Position numbers and translations under genes: made by a program. Below the pieces are notes generated by a model. The model did not search any database and had not been told where the DNA came from. It was given only the letters and a program-made list of their open reading frames with translations. Positions 34,801-47,507 of a stretch of 56,145 nt of DNA are shown here, one piece after another. Numbering within the stretch: position 1 is the first letter of the stretch; each line of letters begins with the position of its first letter. The stretch spans positions 1-56,145 of the forward strand of contig CAKKRJ010000001.1 of assembly GCA_919902775.1 (NCBI GenBank), given 5' to 3'. Source of the DNA: Burkholderiaceae bacterium (GTDB lineage Bacteria; Pseudomonadota; Gammaproteobacteria; Burkholderiales; Burkholderiaceae_C).

Positions 34801-34829
34801 ATTGTGTTCTGTAAAACAGAATCTGTCAA
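34801..34829 (-). promoter_or_regulatory. higBA promoter (consensus -35, 17-bp spacer)
   Basis: On the minus strand, a perfect TTGACA -35 (34829-34824), a 17-bp spacer and a CACAAT -10 (34806-34801) end 5 bp before the higB ATG. Initiation about 6-8 bp after the -10 would fall on or next to the start codon. Confidence 0.75.
34807..34821. promoter_or_regulatory. Palindromic operator in the higBA promoter spacer
   Basis: TTCTGT (34807-34812) and ACAGAA (34816-34821) form a perfect 6-bp dyad around AAA. It lies wholly inside the 17-bp spacer between the -35 and -10 boxes, an ideal site for autorepression by HigA or the HigBA complex. Confidence 0.65.
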
Positions 34830-34948
34830 TGAGTTTCCGCCCTGATTTGGTCAATCATCTCTGATGCCTGAGCGTGCACGTCACCGTCGTTACGGCTATC
34901 CAAGTAATCAGGAGTCGATGCCAAGTTTCGAGATGGTTGCGTGACCAA
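34826..34948 (-). other. Possible small ORF or gene remnant between dapE and higB
   Basis: The minus strand is open for 40 codons from TTG 34948 to TGA 34826, reading LVTQPSRNLASTPDYLDSRN and ending MIDQIRAETH. The frame stays open further upstream into the end of dapE without an ATG. The stop codon sits within the higBA -35 box. No Shine-Dalgarno was found and the family is not recognised. It may be the 3' end of a gene broken when the toxin-antitoxin module arrived, or chance. Confidence 0.25.
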
Positions 34949-34959
34949 TATGTCTGGGC

Positions 34960-36120
34960 TTACCCGATTTTCTCTTCCAAGTTTTCCAACGTCCGCCGAT
35001 AGATCGCCTTGAGTGGCGCGATGTCACTCAGCACCACATGCTCATTCACCTTGTGGATGGTCGCGTTGGGCGGTCCGAACTCGATCACCTGTGGGCAAAT
35101 TTTTGCGATGAACCGGCCGTCGCTGGTGCCGCCGGTGGTGGAGAGTTCCGTGGTCAGGCCCGTTTCGTCGGTGATGGCGCGCTGTACCGCGTCCACCAGC
35201 GTGCCGGGCGTGGTCAAAAACGGCAGACCGCCCACGGTCCACTGCAGTGTGTATTTCAGGCCATGCTGGTCCAGCACTGTGGTGAGACGTTGCTGCAGGC
35301 TCTCGGGCGTGGATTCGGTGCAAAAGCGGAAGTTGAAATCGACCACGCAGTCGCCCGGGATCACGTTGCCCGCGCCCGTGCCGGCGTGGATGTTGCTGAC
35401 TTGCCAGCTGGTGGGCGGGAAGAAGGCGTTGCCTTCGTCCCAACGGATGGCGACAAGTTTGGCCAGCGCAGGGGCCAAGCGGTGGATCGGGTTGTCGGCC
35501 AGGTGCGGGTAGGCGATGTGGCCTTGCACGCCATGCACGGTGAGTTGGCCGCTCATCGTGCCGCGTCGGCCGTTCTTGATCATGTCGCCGGTTTGTTGCA
35601 CCGATGTGGGCTCGCCCACGATGCAGAACTGAGGCGCATCACCACGGGCCTGAAGTCGTTCGCAGACGACCACCGAGCCGTCCAGGGCCGGGCCTTCTTC
35701 GTCACTGGTCAGCAAAAAAGCGATGCCCAGGGCGGGGTCGGGGTGGGCGGCCAGGAACTCCTGCACGGCCACGACCATCGCGGCCAGCGAGGTTTTCATG
35801 TCGCTGGCGCCCCGGCCAAACAACTGGCCATTGCGGTGTGTCGGGGTGAACGGATCGCTGTCCCATTGGGTCAGTGGCCCGGTGGGCACCACATCGGTGT
35901 GGCCTGCAAAGGCCAGGGTCTGGCCCGAACGGCCTGCGCGCTTGGCCCAAAGGTTGCGCACGCGGAAGGTGTCGGGGCCGGAATCCATGTATTCGCAGAC
36001 AAAGCCCAGTGGCTTCAGGGCGTCGGTGATCAGGTCCATGCAGCCCGCGTCGTCGGGGGTGACGGACGGTTTGGCGATCAATTGTTCGGCCAGGCGAAGG
36101 GTGTCGTGGCAGGTGCTCAT
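34960..36120 (-). CDS. dapE: Succinyl-diaminopimelate desuccinylase
   Basis: DapE hydrolyses N-succinyl-LL-diaminopimelate to LL-diaminopimelate and succinate in the lysine/peptidoglycan pathway. The 386-residue M20-family dizinc enzyme has FAGHTDVVP (zinc ligand H74, D76), [14 protein letters not shown] (D107), [11 protein letters not shown] (E141/E142), VGEPTS, and the C-terminal [11 protein letters not shown] and [17 protein letters not shown] 36120 ([15 protein letters not shown]) is two bases after the dapC stop, indicating translational coupling. The neighbour dapC performs the preceding aminotransferase step. Confidence 0.97.
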   Translation of the reverse strand: MSTCHDTLRLAEQLIAKPSVTPDDAGCMDLITDALKPLGFVCEYMDSGPDTFRVRNLWAKRAGRSGQTLAFAGHTDVVPTGPLTQWDSDPFTPTHRNGQLFGRGASDMKTSLAAMVVAVQEFLAAHPDPALGIAFLLTSDEEGPALDGSVVVCERLQARGDAPQFCIVGEPTSVQQTGDMIKNGRRGTMSGQLTVHGVQGHIAYPHLADNPIHRLAPALAKLVAIRWDEGNAFFPPTSWQVSNIHAGTGAGNVIPGDCVVDFNFRFCTESTPESLQQRLTTVLDQHGLKYTLQWTVGGLPFLTTPGTLVDAVQRAITDETGLTTELSTTGGTSDGRFIAKICPQVIEFGPPNATIHKVNEHVVLSDIAPLKAIYRRTLENLEEKIG

Positions 36121-36122
36121 GT

Positions 36123-37337
36123 TCAGGCCTTGTGCGGGTGGGCGCGTACAAAACGGGCGATGCGCTGCGCGGCTTCCAGACATTCGGCGGTCTCGGCCAC
36201 CAGCGCCATGCGGATGCGGCCCCGACCGGGGTTGCTGCCATGGAAGTCGCGGGCCAGGTAGCTGCCAGGCAGCACCGTCACGCTTTCGGCGGCGTACAGC
36301 GCTTGGGCAAACGCGGCGTCGTCACCCTGCCATCCTGCGGGCACACCGGCCCACAGGTAAAAACTGGCGTCGGGCAGTTTGACGTCCAGCACCTCGGCCA
36401 GCACGGGCGTGACCTGGGCGAACTTGGTGCGGTACTGGTTGCGGTTGTCCAGCACATGGGTCTCGTCGCCCCAGGCGGCGATGCTGGCGGCTTGCACCAC
36501 CGGGCTCATGGCGCTGCCGTGGTAGGTGCGGTAGAGCAAAAACTGTTTGAGGATGGCCGCATCGCCCGCCACGAAACCGCTGCGCAGACCCGGCACATTG
36601 CTGCGCTTACTGAGGCTGGTGAACGCGATCAGGCGCTTGAAGTCGGTACGGCCCAGCTGGTGCGCGGCTTCCAGGCCGCTCAAGGGGGCTTCGTCGCGGA
36701 AATAAATCTCGCTGTAGCACTCGTCGGAGGCGATCACGAAGCCGTGCTGGTCCGACAGGGCAAACAACTTTTCCCATTCCGGCAAAGGCATCACCGCGCC
36801 GGTGGGGTTGCCGGGCGAGCAGACAAACAGCAGTTGCGTGCGTGCCCAGACTTCGGCGGGCACGCTGTCCCAGTCGTTGGCAAAGTTGCGCGCCGGGTCG
36901 CTGGGCACGTAATACGGGGTGGCCCCGGACAACAAGGCCGCGCCTTCGTAGATTTGGTAGAACGGGTTGGGGCTGACCACCGTGGCGCCGGGACGGGTCG
37001 GGTCGATCACGGTTTGCGTCAGTGCAAACAGCGCTTCACGCGAGCCGTTGACCGGCAGCACCTGGGTGGCCGCGTCCAGCGTCAGCTGGTAACGGGTTTG
37101 CAGCCAGGTGGCGCAGGCCTGGCGCAAGGCGGGCTCGCCTGCGGTGGCGGGATAGGCCGACAAACCGGTGGCGACCGCGGCTTTCAAGGCTTCCTGGATG
37201 AAGGCGGGTGTGGCGTGTTTGGGCTCGCCGATGCCCAGGCTGATGGGTTTGAGCGCGGGGTTGGGCGTGACACCCGAAAACAGTTGTTTCAGCCGTTCAA
37301 AAGGATAGGGCTGCAGCTTGGCAAGAAGGGGATTCAT
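36123..37337 (-). CDS. dapC: Succinyldiaminopimelate aminotransferase DapC
   Basis: DapC makes N-succinyl-LL-diaminopimelate from N-succinyl-2-amino-6-ketopimelate and glutamate. The 404-residue class I PLP aminotransferase has [23 protein letters not shown] and [15 protein letters not shown], with the Schiff-base lysine at K244. The N-terminal [20 protein letters not shown] is typical of DapC in betaproteobacteria, and ATG 37337 includes it. It is followed 2 bp later by dapE. It is divergent from smc with 146 bp between starts. No dapD lies between dapC and dapE. Confidence 0.94.
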   Translation of the reverse strand: MNPLLAKLQPYPFERLKQLFSGVTPNPALKPISLGIGEPKHATPAFIQEALKAAVATGLSAYPATAGEPALRQACATWLQTRYQLTLDAATQVLPVNGSREALFALTQTVIDPTRPGATVVSPNPFYQIYEGAALLSGATPYYVPSDPARNFANDWDSVPAEVWARTQLLFVCSPGNPTGAVMPLPEWEKLFALSDQHGFVIASDECYSEIYFRDEAPLSGLEAAHQLGRTDFKRLIAFTSLSKRSNVPGLRSGFVAGDAAILKQFLLYRTYHGSAMSPVVQAASIAAWGDETHVLDNRNQYRTKFAQVTPVLAEVLDVKLPDASFYLWAGVPAGWQGDDAAFAQALYAAESVTVLPGSYLARDFHGSNPGRGRIRMALVAETAECLEAAQRIARFVRAHPHKA

Positions 37338-37483
37338 GCCTTGATTATCCGGGATCATCCGGGCGGGCCTGCTGGGTTAATATTGAAGACTGTTCGAATC
37401 GCCTGCCTTCAGGCTTTTTGCACGAGGTGGCCAGGCCAAACGGTCGTCATTTCGTATTCTCTTTTTAGATTGTCCTGACCGCC

Positions 37484-40400
37484 GTGCGTCTCAATTCCAT
37501 CAAGCTTTCAGGCTTTAAATCGTTTGCCGAACCGACCAACTTCTTGCTGCCTGGGCAGCTGGTGGGCGTGGTCGGGCCGAACGGTTGCGGCAAATCCAAC
37601 ATCATGGATGCGGTGCGCTGGGTGCTGGGTGAATCCAAAGCGTCCGAGCTGCGCGGCGAGTCCATGCAGGATGTGATTTTCAACGGCACCACCACGCGCA
37701 AACCGGCCAGCCGCGCCAGCGTGGAATTGGTGTTCAGCAATGAAGACCACCGCGCCGGTGGCCAATGGGGCCAGTTTGCTGAGATCGCCGTCAAGCGCGT
37801 GCTGACGCGCGACGGCAACAGCAGCTACTACATCAACAACCAGCCGGTGCGCCGGCGCGACGTGCAAGACGTGTTCTTGGGCACCGGCCTGGGCCCGCGC
37901 GCCTACGCCATTATCGGCCAGGGCACCATCAGCCGCATCATCGAGTCGCGCCCTGAAGAGCTGCGCCTGTTCCTCGAAGAAGCCGCGGGCGTCTCCAAAT
38001 ACAAAGAGCGGCGCCGCGAGACCGAAAACCGCCTGTCCGACACGCGTGAAAACCTGACCCGGGTGGACGACATCCTGCGTGAGCTGAACGCCAATCTGGA
38101 AAAGCTGGAAAAGCAAGCCGAGGTCGCGCACCGCTACAACACCTTGCAGGCCGACAGCACGCTCAAGCAGCACCAGTTGTGGTTTCTGAAGCGCCGTGAC
38201 GCCGAGACCGACCAAGGCCGCATGAAGGCGGACGTGGACCAGGCGGTCAACGCACTCGAGTCGCGCATGGCCGACTTGCGCCACGTTGAGGCCGATCTGG
38301 AGACCATCCGTCAGGCGCACTACGCGGCGGGCGATCAGGTCAACCAGGCTCAGGGCGCTTTGTACGAAGCCAGTGCCGAAGTGGGCCGCCTGGAGGCCGA
38401 AATCCGTTTCGTGGTCGAAGGCCGCCAGCGCGCTGAACAGCGCCTGCAGCAACTGGTCGAGCAAACCGCCCAGTGGGGGACCCGCAGCGACGACGCGCAA
38501 GCCGAGCTGGAAACCCTGGCCGAACAAGCCGCGATGGCCGAAGACCAGAGCATGACGCTGGCGGCGCAGGTGGAAGACCAAGCCATGGCCTTGCCCGATC
38601 TGGAAGAAGCCCTGCGCAAAGCGCAAAACGACGCCAATGCCCAGCGTGCCAGCGTGGTGCAGGTGCAGCAGCAAATCGGTGTGCTGGCCGCAGACCAGCG
38701 CAACGTCGAAGAACAATCGCGCCAGCTGGACCAGCGTCGCGAGCGCCTGCTGACCGACCGCAACGCCCTGGCCGCTCCCGATGAAGCCCGGCTGCACGGC
38801 TTACAAGAACAACTGGACGCCGCACAAGCCTTGTCGGCCGAGTCGGAGGCGCGCCTGCACGAGTTGCAAGACCAAGTGCCCGCGCTGGACGAAGAGCGCC
38901 GCGAACGCCAACAGGCCGTCAACGCAGAGTCTGCGCGCCTGGCCGATTTGAGCGCCCGCATTGATGCGCTCAAGGCCTTGCAAGAGAAAGTGCGCACCGA
39001 CGGCAAGCTCCAACCCTGGCTGACCAAACACGGCATGGACGGGCTGGAGGGGCTGTGGAGCCGCATCCACATCGAACCCGGTTGGGAAAACGCGCTGGAA
39101 TCGGCCTTGCGCGAACGTCTTTCTGCGTTGGAGGTCTCGCGCTTGGACATGGTGCGCGCGTTTGCCAGCGATGCACCGCCCGCCAAGTTGTCGTTTTTCA
39201 GCCCGCCCTTGGCCTCCAGCGCCACGCCACGCACAGGCCTGCCCAGCGGTTGCCGTCCCCTGGCCGATTACCTGCGCATCCCCGATGCCGGTTTGTTGGC
39301 CTTGTTGAACGATTGGTTGCAAGGCTGCCTGACGGCACCCAGCATGGAAGATGCGCTGGCCTGGCGCAGCCAGCTCAAAGCCGGCGAGACCTTGTTGGTG
39401 CAGGCGGGCCACGCGGTGGAGTTGAACAGCGTGGTGTTTTATGCCCAGGACTCCGAGCAAGCCGGTTTGCTGGCCCGCGCCCAGGACATCGACAACCTCG
39501 AAAAGCAGCAGCGCGCCCAGACCCTGATTGCAGAAGAAAGCCGCAGCGCCTTGGTGCGGGCCGAAGCCGCTTATGCAGACGCTTCGCAGCGCCTGATCAC
39601 GGTGCGTCGCGAGGCCAGCGAGAGCCAGTCCAGCACGCACGCATTGCAAGTGGAAACCTTGCGCCTGTCGCAGCTGGTGGCGCAAACCCGTGCCCGCAGC
39701 GAGCAGATCAGCAACGACCTGGTCGAAGTCGAGGCCTTGCTCGATGAACTGCAAGAGCGCCGGGTGACCGCAGAAGCCCGCTTTGAAGAGTTGGACATGC
39801 AGCTGGCCGACACCCAGGAGCGCCACGCCCAACTGGACGAACGGGTGATGGAGGCCGAGCGCAAACTGGCCGAATGCCGCGAACAGCAGCGCAGCCTAGA
39901 GCGCCGCGCCCAGGAAGCCCAGTTCTCGCAACGCAGCCTGGACGCGCGCCGCGCCGAATTGCAGCGCACCATTGCCACCGCGCAACAGCAAGTCACCAGC
40001 ATCGATGCCGAAATGCAGCGTGCCCGCGACGAGCTGGGCCGCCTGACCGATGCGGCGGCCCAAGCCGGTCTGCAAAACGTGCTGGCCGTCAAGCTTGAGC
40101 GCGAGCAAGCCTTGGGCGCCCGCCGCAGTGCCTACGACGACCTCACGGCCAAACTGCGCGCCAGCGATGAGCGCCGTGTTGGCTTTGAACGCGAACTGGA
40201 CCCGCTGCGCCAGCGCATCACCGACTTGCAGCTCAAAGAGCAAGCCGCCCGCCTGGGCCTGGAGCAATACACCCAATTGCTGGCCGATGCACAGGCCGAC
40301 CTCGATGCCGTGGCCCAGTCCATCGAGACCGGCCAGGTGCGCGTGACGGGTTTGCAAAGCGAGATCGACCGCATCCACCGCGAAATCACCGCTTTGGGCC

Positions 40401-41011
40401 CGGTCAACCTGGCGGCGCTCGACGAGCTGACCACCTCGCGTGAGCGCAAGGTGTTCCTGGACGCGCAGTGCGCCGACCTGAACGACGCCATGAACACGCT
40501 GGAAGATGCGATCAAGAAGATCGACGCGGAAACCCGCGACCTCTTGGGCGGCACTTTCAAGATTGTCAACGAGCACTTCAGCCGCATGTTCCCTGAGCTG
40601 TTTGGCGGCGGCAACGCCCGCCTGGTCATGACGGGTGATGAAATTTTGGACGCGGGCGTGCAGGTGCTGGCGCAGCCGCCCGGCAAGAAAAACCAGACGA
40701 TCCACCTGCTGTCCGGTGGCGAAAAAGCCCTGACCGCGATCGCGCTGGTGTTTGCGATTTTCCAGCTCAACCCTGCACCGTTTTGCTTGCTCGACGAGGT
40801 GGATGCGCCGCTGGACGACGCCAACACCGAACGCTACGCCAAGCTGGTCAAGGGCATGGGCAAAGAGACCCAGTTCCTGTTCATCAGCCACAACAAGATC
40901 GCCATGGAAATGGCCGAGCAGTTGATTGGTGTGACCATGCAGGAGCAGGGTGTTTCACGCATTGTGGCTGTGGACATGGAATCCGCAGTGTCTATGGCCG
41001 ATGTGGCCTGA
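37484..41011 (+). CDS. smc: Chromosome segregation SMC protein
   Basis: SMC is the chromosome-organising ATPase of the SMC-ScpAB condensin. The 1175-residue protein has an N-terminal ATPase half with Walker A GPNGCGKSN (31-39), then about 300 residues of coiled coil rich in L, E, Q and A. A hinge follows at about 510-650, a second coiled coil runs to about 990, and the C-terminal half has signature LLSGGEKAL (about 1076-1083) and Walker B FCLLDEVDAPLDD (D1104/E1105). The start is GTG 37484. Gene order smc-zipA-ligA is typical of Comamonadaceae. Confidence 0.98.
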   Translation: MRLNSIKLSGFKSFAEPTNFLLPGQLVGVVGPNGCGKSNIMDAVRWVLGESKASELRGESMQDVIFNGTTTRKPASRASVELVFSNEDHRAGGQWGQFAEIAVKRVLTRDGNSSYYINNQPVRRRDVQDVFLGTGLGPRAYAIIGQGTISRIIESRPEELRLFLEEAAGVSKYKERRRETENRLSDTRENLTRVDDILRELNANLEKLEKQAEVAHRYNTLQADSTLKQHQLWFLKRRDAETDQGRMKADVDQAVNALESRMADLRHVEADLETIRQAHYAAGDQVNQAQGALYEASAEVGRLEAEIRFVVEGRQRAEQRLQQLVEQTAQWGTRSDDAQAELETLAEQAAMAEDQSMTLAAQVEDQAMALPDLEEALRKAQNDANAQRASVVQVQQQIGVLAADQRNVEEQSRQLDQRRERLLTDRNALAAPDEARLHGLQEQLDAAQALSAESEARLHELQDQVPALDEERRERQQAVNAESARLADLSARIDALKALQEKVRTDGKLQPWLTKHGMDGLEGLWSRIHIEPGWENALESALRERLSALEVSRLDMVRAFASDAPPAKLSFFSPPLASSATPRTGLPSGCRPLADYLRIPDAGLLALLNDWLQGCLTAPSMEDALAWRSQLKAGETLLVQAGHAVELNSVVFYAQDSEQAGLLARAQDIDNLEKQQRAQTLIAEESRSALVRAEAAYADASQRLITVRREASESQSSTHALQVETLRLSQLVAQTRARSEQISNDLVEVEALLDELQERRVTAEARFEELDMQLADTQERHAQLDERVMEAERKLAECREQQRSLERRAQEAQFSQRSLDARRAELQRTIATAQQQVTSIDAEMQRARDELGRLTDAAAQAGLQNVLAVKLEREQALGARRSAYDDLTAKLRASDERRVGFERELDPLRQRITDLQLKEQAARLGLEQYTQLLADAQADLDAVAQSIETGQVRVTGLQSEIDRIHREITALGPVNLAALDELTTSRERKVFLDAQCADLNDAMNTLEDAIKKIDAETRDLLGGTFKIVNEHFSRMFPELFGGGNARLVMTGDEILDAGVQVLAQPPGKKNQTIHLLSGGEKALTAIALVFAIFQLNPAPFCLLDEVDAPLDDANTERYAKLVKGMGKETQFLFISHNKIAMEMAEQLIGVTMQEQGVSRIVAVDMESAVSMADVA

Positions 41012-41035
41012 GGGTGTTGATGGATGTGGAATTCA

Positions 41036-44753
<3,718 letters not shown>

Positions 44754-44800
44754 GCTGCAGTGCGCGAGGCCGTTCGCGCGCTTTCACAAGGTTCGGTGGA

Positions 44801-44900
44801 CTTTGTGGGAGGCCGCCCCTGCGGCCGAATGCATTCGCGCGCGGGGGCGCGCTCCGACCAAGGGCCCCGGGTTTTGTAGGGGGGGCGCCCCTGCGGCCAA
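44801..44900. repeat. REP-like palindromic cluster between def and the aminotransferase gene
   Basis: An inverted pair of ~25-bp arms surrounds the 10-bp palindrome GAATGCATTC (44827-44836). The left arm (44802-44826) matches the reverse complement of the right arm (44837-44861) at 18 of 25 positions. A third copy in direct orientation follows at 44871-44900, sharing the 13-mer CGCCCCTGCGGCC (44814-44826 and 44886-44898). All three carry a GTGGGAGG- or GTAGGGGG-type lead. It fills the 162-bp gap between convergent genes and may act as a terminator or gyrase-type REP. Confidence 0.6.
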
Positions 44901-44915
44901 ACAGCAGGCTGGGCC

Positions 44916-46085
44916 TCAGAACCGCGCCAGACGCTGCAGTGCCAGTTGCAGCGTCTCGTCTTGCTTGGCAAAGCAAAAACGGATGACCTTTTGGTCAAAG
45001 CCATTGCCGTAAAAGGCCGACAGCGGGATCGCAGCCACGCCGATCTCGGTGGTCAGCCATTGGCAGAAGTCGGCTTCACTGAGGTGTTTCTCGGGGACCT
45101 TCAGGCTGGAGATGTCCACGCTCTGAAAGTAAGTGCCTTCGCCGGGCAGCAACCTGAATTGGGTCTGCGCCAGCCCCTGGCGAAACAGATCGCGTTTGCG
45201 CTGGTAAAACGCAGGCAGTTCCAGATAAGGCCTCGGGTCGGCCATGTAGCGGGCCAGGGCGTGCTGCATGGGGGTGTTGACCGAGAACACGTTGAACTGG
45301 TGGACCTTGCGGAACTCGGCGGTGTAGGCCGCTGGCGCGGCCACGGTGCCCACTTTCCAGCCCGTCACATGGTAGGTTTTGCCAAAGCTGGACACGATGA
45401 AGGCCCGTGCGGCCAAGCCGTCAAAATGTGCAGCGCTCCAGTGCTGGTTGGGCGCGTACACCATGTGTTCGTACACCTCGTCGCTGATGAGCACGATGTC
45501 GGTGGGGGCCAGAATCTCTTGCAGCGTGAGCATGTCCTGCCGCGACCAGACCATGCCGCTGGGGTTGTGCGGCGAGTTGATCAGGATGGCGCGGGTTTGG
45601 GGGGTGATGGCGGCGCGGATTTTGTCGAAATCAGGCCGGAAAGTGCCGGGCGTGAGCGGCACGCGCACCACCACGCCGCCGGCCAGTTCGATGTTGGGCA
45701 CATAGCTGTCATAGCAAGGTTCGAGCACGATGACTTCATCACCCGGATGCACGATGGCCAGGACGATGGTGAGAATGGCCTGGGTGGCGCCGGCGGTGAC
45801 GGTGATTTCGCTGGCCGGGTCGTAGCGGCGACCGTACAGGGTTTCAATTTTTCGCGACACGGCTTCACGCAGCGGGGCCACACCGGTCATGGGCGGGTAC
45901 TGGTTCAGGCCCTCCCGCATGGCGTCGTTCACCAGATCGAGCAGCTTGGGGTCACACGGAAAATCTGGAAACCCCTGGCCCAGGTTGACGGCATTTTTTT
46001 CAGCGGCCAGGGCCGACATGACCGTGAAGATGGTGGTGCCCACATGGGGTGCTTTGGAGACGAGGCTGGGGGTGCGAGCGTTCAT
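44916..46085 (-). CDS. PLP-dependent aminotransferase (methionine/kynurenine aminotransferase type)
   Basis: This 389-residue class I/II aminotransferase has NLGQGFPDFPCDPKL near the N-terminus, TAGATQAILTIV, INSPHNPSGMVW, ISDEVYEHMVY and SSFGKTYHVTGWK, with the PLP lysine at K236. The N-terminal GQGFPDFP block is shared with YbdL methionine aminotransferase and kynurenine aminotransferases. The substrate cannot be fixed from sequence; methionine or a broad aromatic specificity is plausible. It lies 44 bp downstream of cysB on the same strand, so a role in sulfur amino-acid metabolism fits the context. Confidence 0.88.
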   Translation of the reverse strand: MNARTPSLVSKAPHVGTTIFTVMSALAAEKNAVNLGQGFPDFPCDPKLLDLVNDAMREGLNQYPPMTGVAPLREAVSRKIETLYGRRYDPASEITVTAGATQAILTIVLAIVHPGDEVIVLEPCYDSYVPNIELAGGVVVRVPLTPGTFRPDFDKIRAAITPQTRAILINSPHNPSGMVWSRQDMLTLQEILAPTDIVLISDEVYEHMVYAPNQHWSAAHFDGLAARAFIVSSFGKTYHVTGWKVGTVAAPAAYTAEFRKVHQFNVFSVNTPMQHALARYMADPRPYLELPAFYQRKRDLFRQGLAQTQFRLLPGEGTYFQSVDISSLKVPEKHLSEADFCQWLTTEIGVAAIPLSAFYGNGFDQKVIRFCFAKQDETLQLALQRLARF

Positions 46086-46129
46086 GGCGTGGTGTCGATG
46101 GGGAGATTCAGAAAATGGCGCGGGGGCGC

Positions 46130-47071
46130 TCAGAGTTCGTAGTCGTTGACGTGCCCGTTCATGGCTTTGGTGATCAGCGGTGCGGTCAGGCGGTCACTCA
46201 GCAATTCGGCGAAATGGTAGACAAAGTGGCGCAGATAGGCCCCGCGTTTGAAGGCCACGCGCGCCACGTTCATGCCCAGCAAGTGGCCCAAGGGGCGGAC
46301 CGCCAGGTCTTTCACAGGGTCGTCTTTGACGGCCATTTCGGCCACGATGCCAATGCCCAAACCCAGGCGCACATAGGTCTTGATCACATCCGAGTCGATG
46401 GCTTCCAATGCGATGCGGGGGTGCAGTTTCTTGGCCGCAAAAGCCTGGTCAATGCGCCCACGGCCCGTGAACGAGGGGTGGTAGGTGATGAGGGCTTCGT
46501 TGGCGATGTCTTCCAGCGACAGGTGCTCTTTTTTGGCCAGAGGATGGTCCAGCGGCAAGACCAACACGTGTTGCCATTCATAACAGGGCAGCGTCACCAG
46601 CTCTTCGTAGGCTGACAGCGATTCGGTGGCGATGCCGATTTCGGCCACATCCTGAAGCAGCATTTGGGCCACCTGGTCGGGTGCGCCCTGGTGCAAGCTG
46701 ATGTTGACCTTGGGGTATTTTTCGCGCAGTTTGGCCACCGGAATGGGCAGCACGTAGCGCGCCTGGGTGTGGGTGGTGGCGATCGACAGGGTGCCACTGT
46801 CCTGGGCACTGTATTGGTCGCCAATCTTGCGCAGGTTGGTGACTTCGCGCAGGATGACTTCGATGCTGTGCAGCACGTGCTGGCCAGGTTCGGTGATGCG
46901 CTTGAGGCGTTTGCCGTGGCGGGCAAAAATTTCGATGCCCAGTTCTTCTTCCAGCTCGATGATGGCTTTGGACACGCCGGGCTGCGAGGTGTGCAATGCC
47001 TTGGCCGTTTCCGTCAGGTTCAGGTTGCGGCGGGCAGCTTCTTGGACAAAGCGAAATTGGTGCAGGTTCAT
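46130..47071 (-). CDS. cysB: CysB-type LysR-family transcriptional regulator
   Basis: CysB activates sulfate assimilation genes in response to acetylserine. The 313-residue product has a LysR winged helix-turn-helix at about 17-40 (LNLTETAKALHTSQPGVSKAIIELEEELG), with the CysB/Cbl-type start MNLHQFRFVQEAARRNLN and the effector domain segment HQGAPDQVAQMLLQDVAEIGIATE. It is downstream of cbiX on the same strand by 43 bp, an AT-rich gap with dyads that may serve autoregulation. CysB is favoured over Cbl by the retained N-terminus and position; Cbl or another CysB-like regulator cannot be excluded. Confidence 0.88.
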   Translation of the reverse strand: MNLHQFRFVQEAARRNLNLTETAKALHTSQPGVSKAIIELEEELGIEIFARHGKRLKRITEPGQHVLHSIEVILREVTNLRKIGDQYSAQDSGTLSIATTHTQARYVLPIPVAKLREKYPKVNISLHQGAPDQVAQMLLQDVAEIGIATESLSAYEELVTLPCYEWQHVLVLPLDHPLAKKEHLSLEDIANEALITYHPSFTGRGRIDQAFAAKKLHPRIALEAIDSDVIKTYVRLGLGIGIVAEMAVKDDPVKDLAVRPLGHLLGMNVARVAFKRGAYLRHFVYHFAELLSDRLTAPLITKAMNGHVNDYEL

Positions 47072-47114
47072 GCTTTAAATGCCATATTGACTTGCATCAT
47101 TATGCTTTATGGGT

Positions 47115-47507
47115 CTATGGCGCAGCGGCCTGGCCTGCGGCAATCTCGGCCATGAGCTGGGTCATGGCCGGGTGTTCGCCAATCGAGGGCAGCAATTCAA
47201 AATGCATTTGGGGGTAAGCCGCGATCAAGTCGTTGACCAATTGGGGCAAGTCTTCCCGGGCGTGTCGGCCCACGCCCAAAAACATGGGCACGATGCGCAA
47301 ATGCGTTTTTCCTTGCATCATCATGGCGTCGACCGTGTTGGCCAAGTCGGGCGTGGTCAGTTCCAGAAACGCGCAGGCCACGCTCAGGTCGGGCCAACGC
47401 TGGGTCATTTGCTGGGCCACCGCATCGATGGGCAAGCGCCAAAGCGGGTCGCGGGAGCCATGGGCAAAAAGAATCACGCCCGTCTGGGGGTTCAAGTGGG
47501 TCGTCAT
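47115..47507 (-). CDS. CbiX/SirB-type sirohydrochlorin cobaltochelatase/ferrochelatase family protein
   Basis: This 130-residue short chelatase has the N-terminal VILFAHGSRDPLW, with the metal-binding His at about H16, and the C-terminal RIVPMFLGVGRHAREDL. Short CbiX proteins insert Co or Fe (SirB-like) into sirohydrochlorin, the latter giving sirohaem for sulfite reductase. Its ATG overlaps the lptG stop (ATGA). cysB follows 43 bp downstream, and since sirohaem is needed for assimilatory sulfite reduction, an Fe-inserting SirB-like role fits. Confidence 0.85.
   Translation of the reverse strand: MTTHLNPQTGVILFAHGSRDPLWRLPIDAVAQQMTQRWPDLSVACAFLELTTPDLANTVDAMMMQGKTHLRIVPMFLGVGRHAREDLPQLVNDLIAAYPQMHFELLPSIGEHPAMTQLMAEIAAGQAAAP

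Noticed and set aside
35038..36261. A plus-strand frame opposite dapE
   Set aside because: Shadow; dapE has all catalytic motifs on the other strand.
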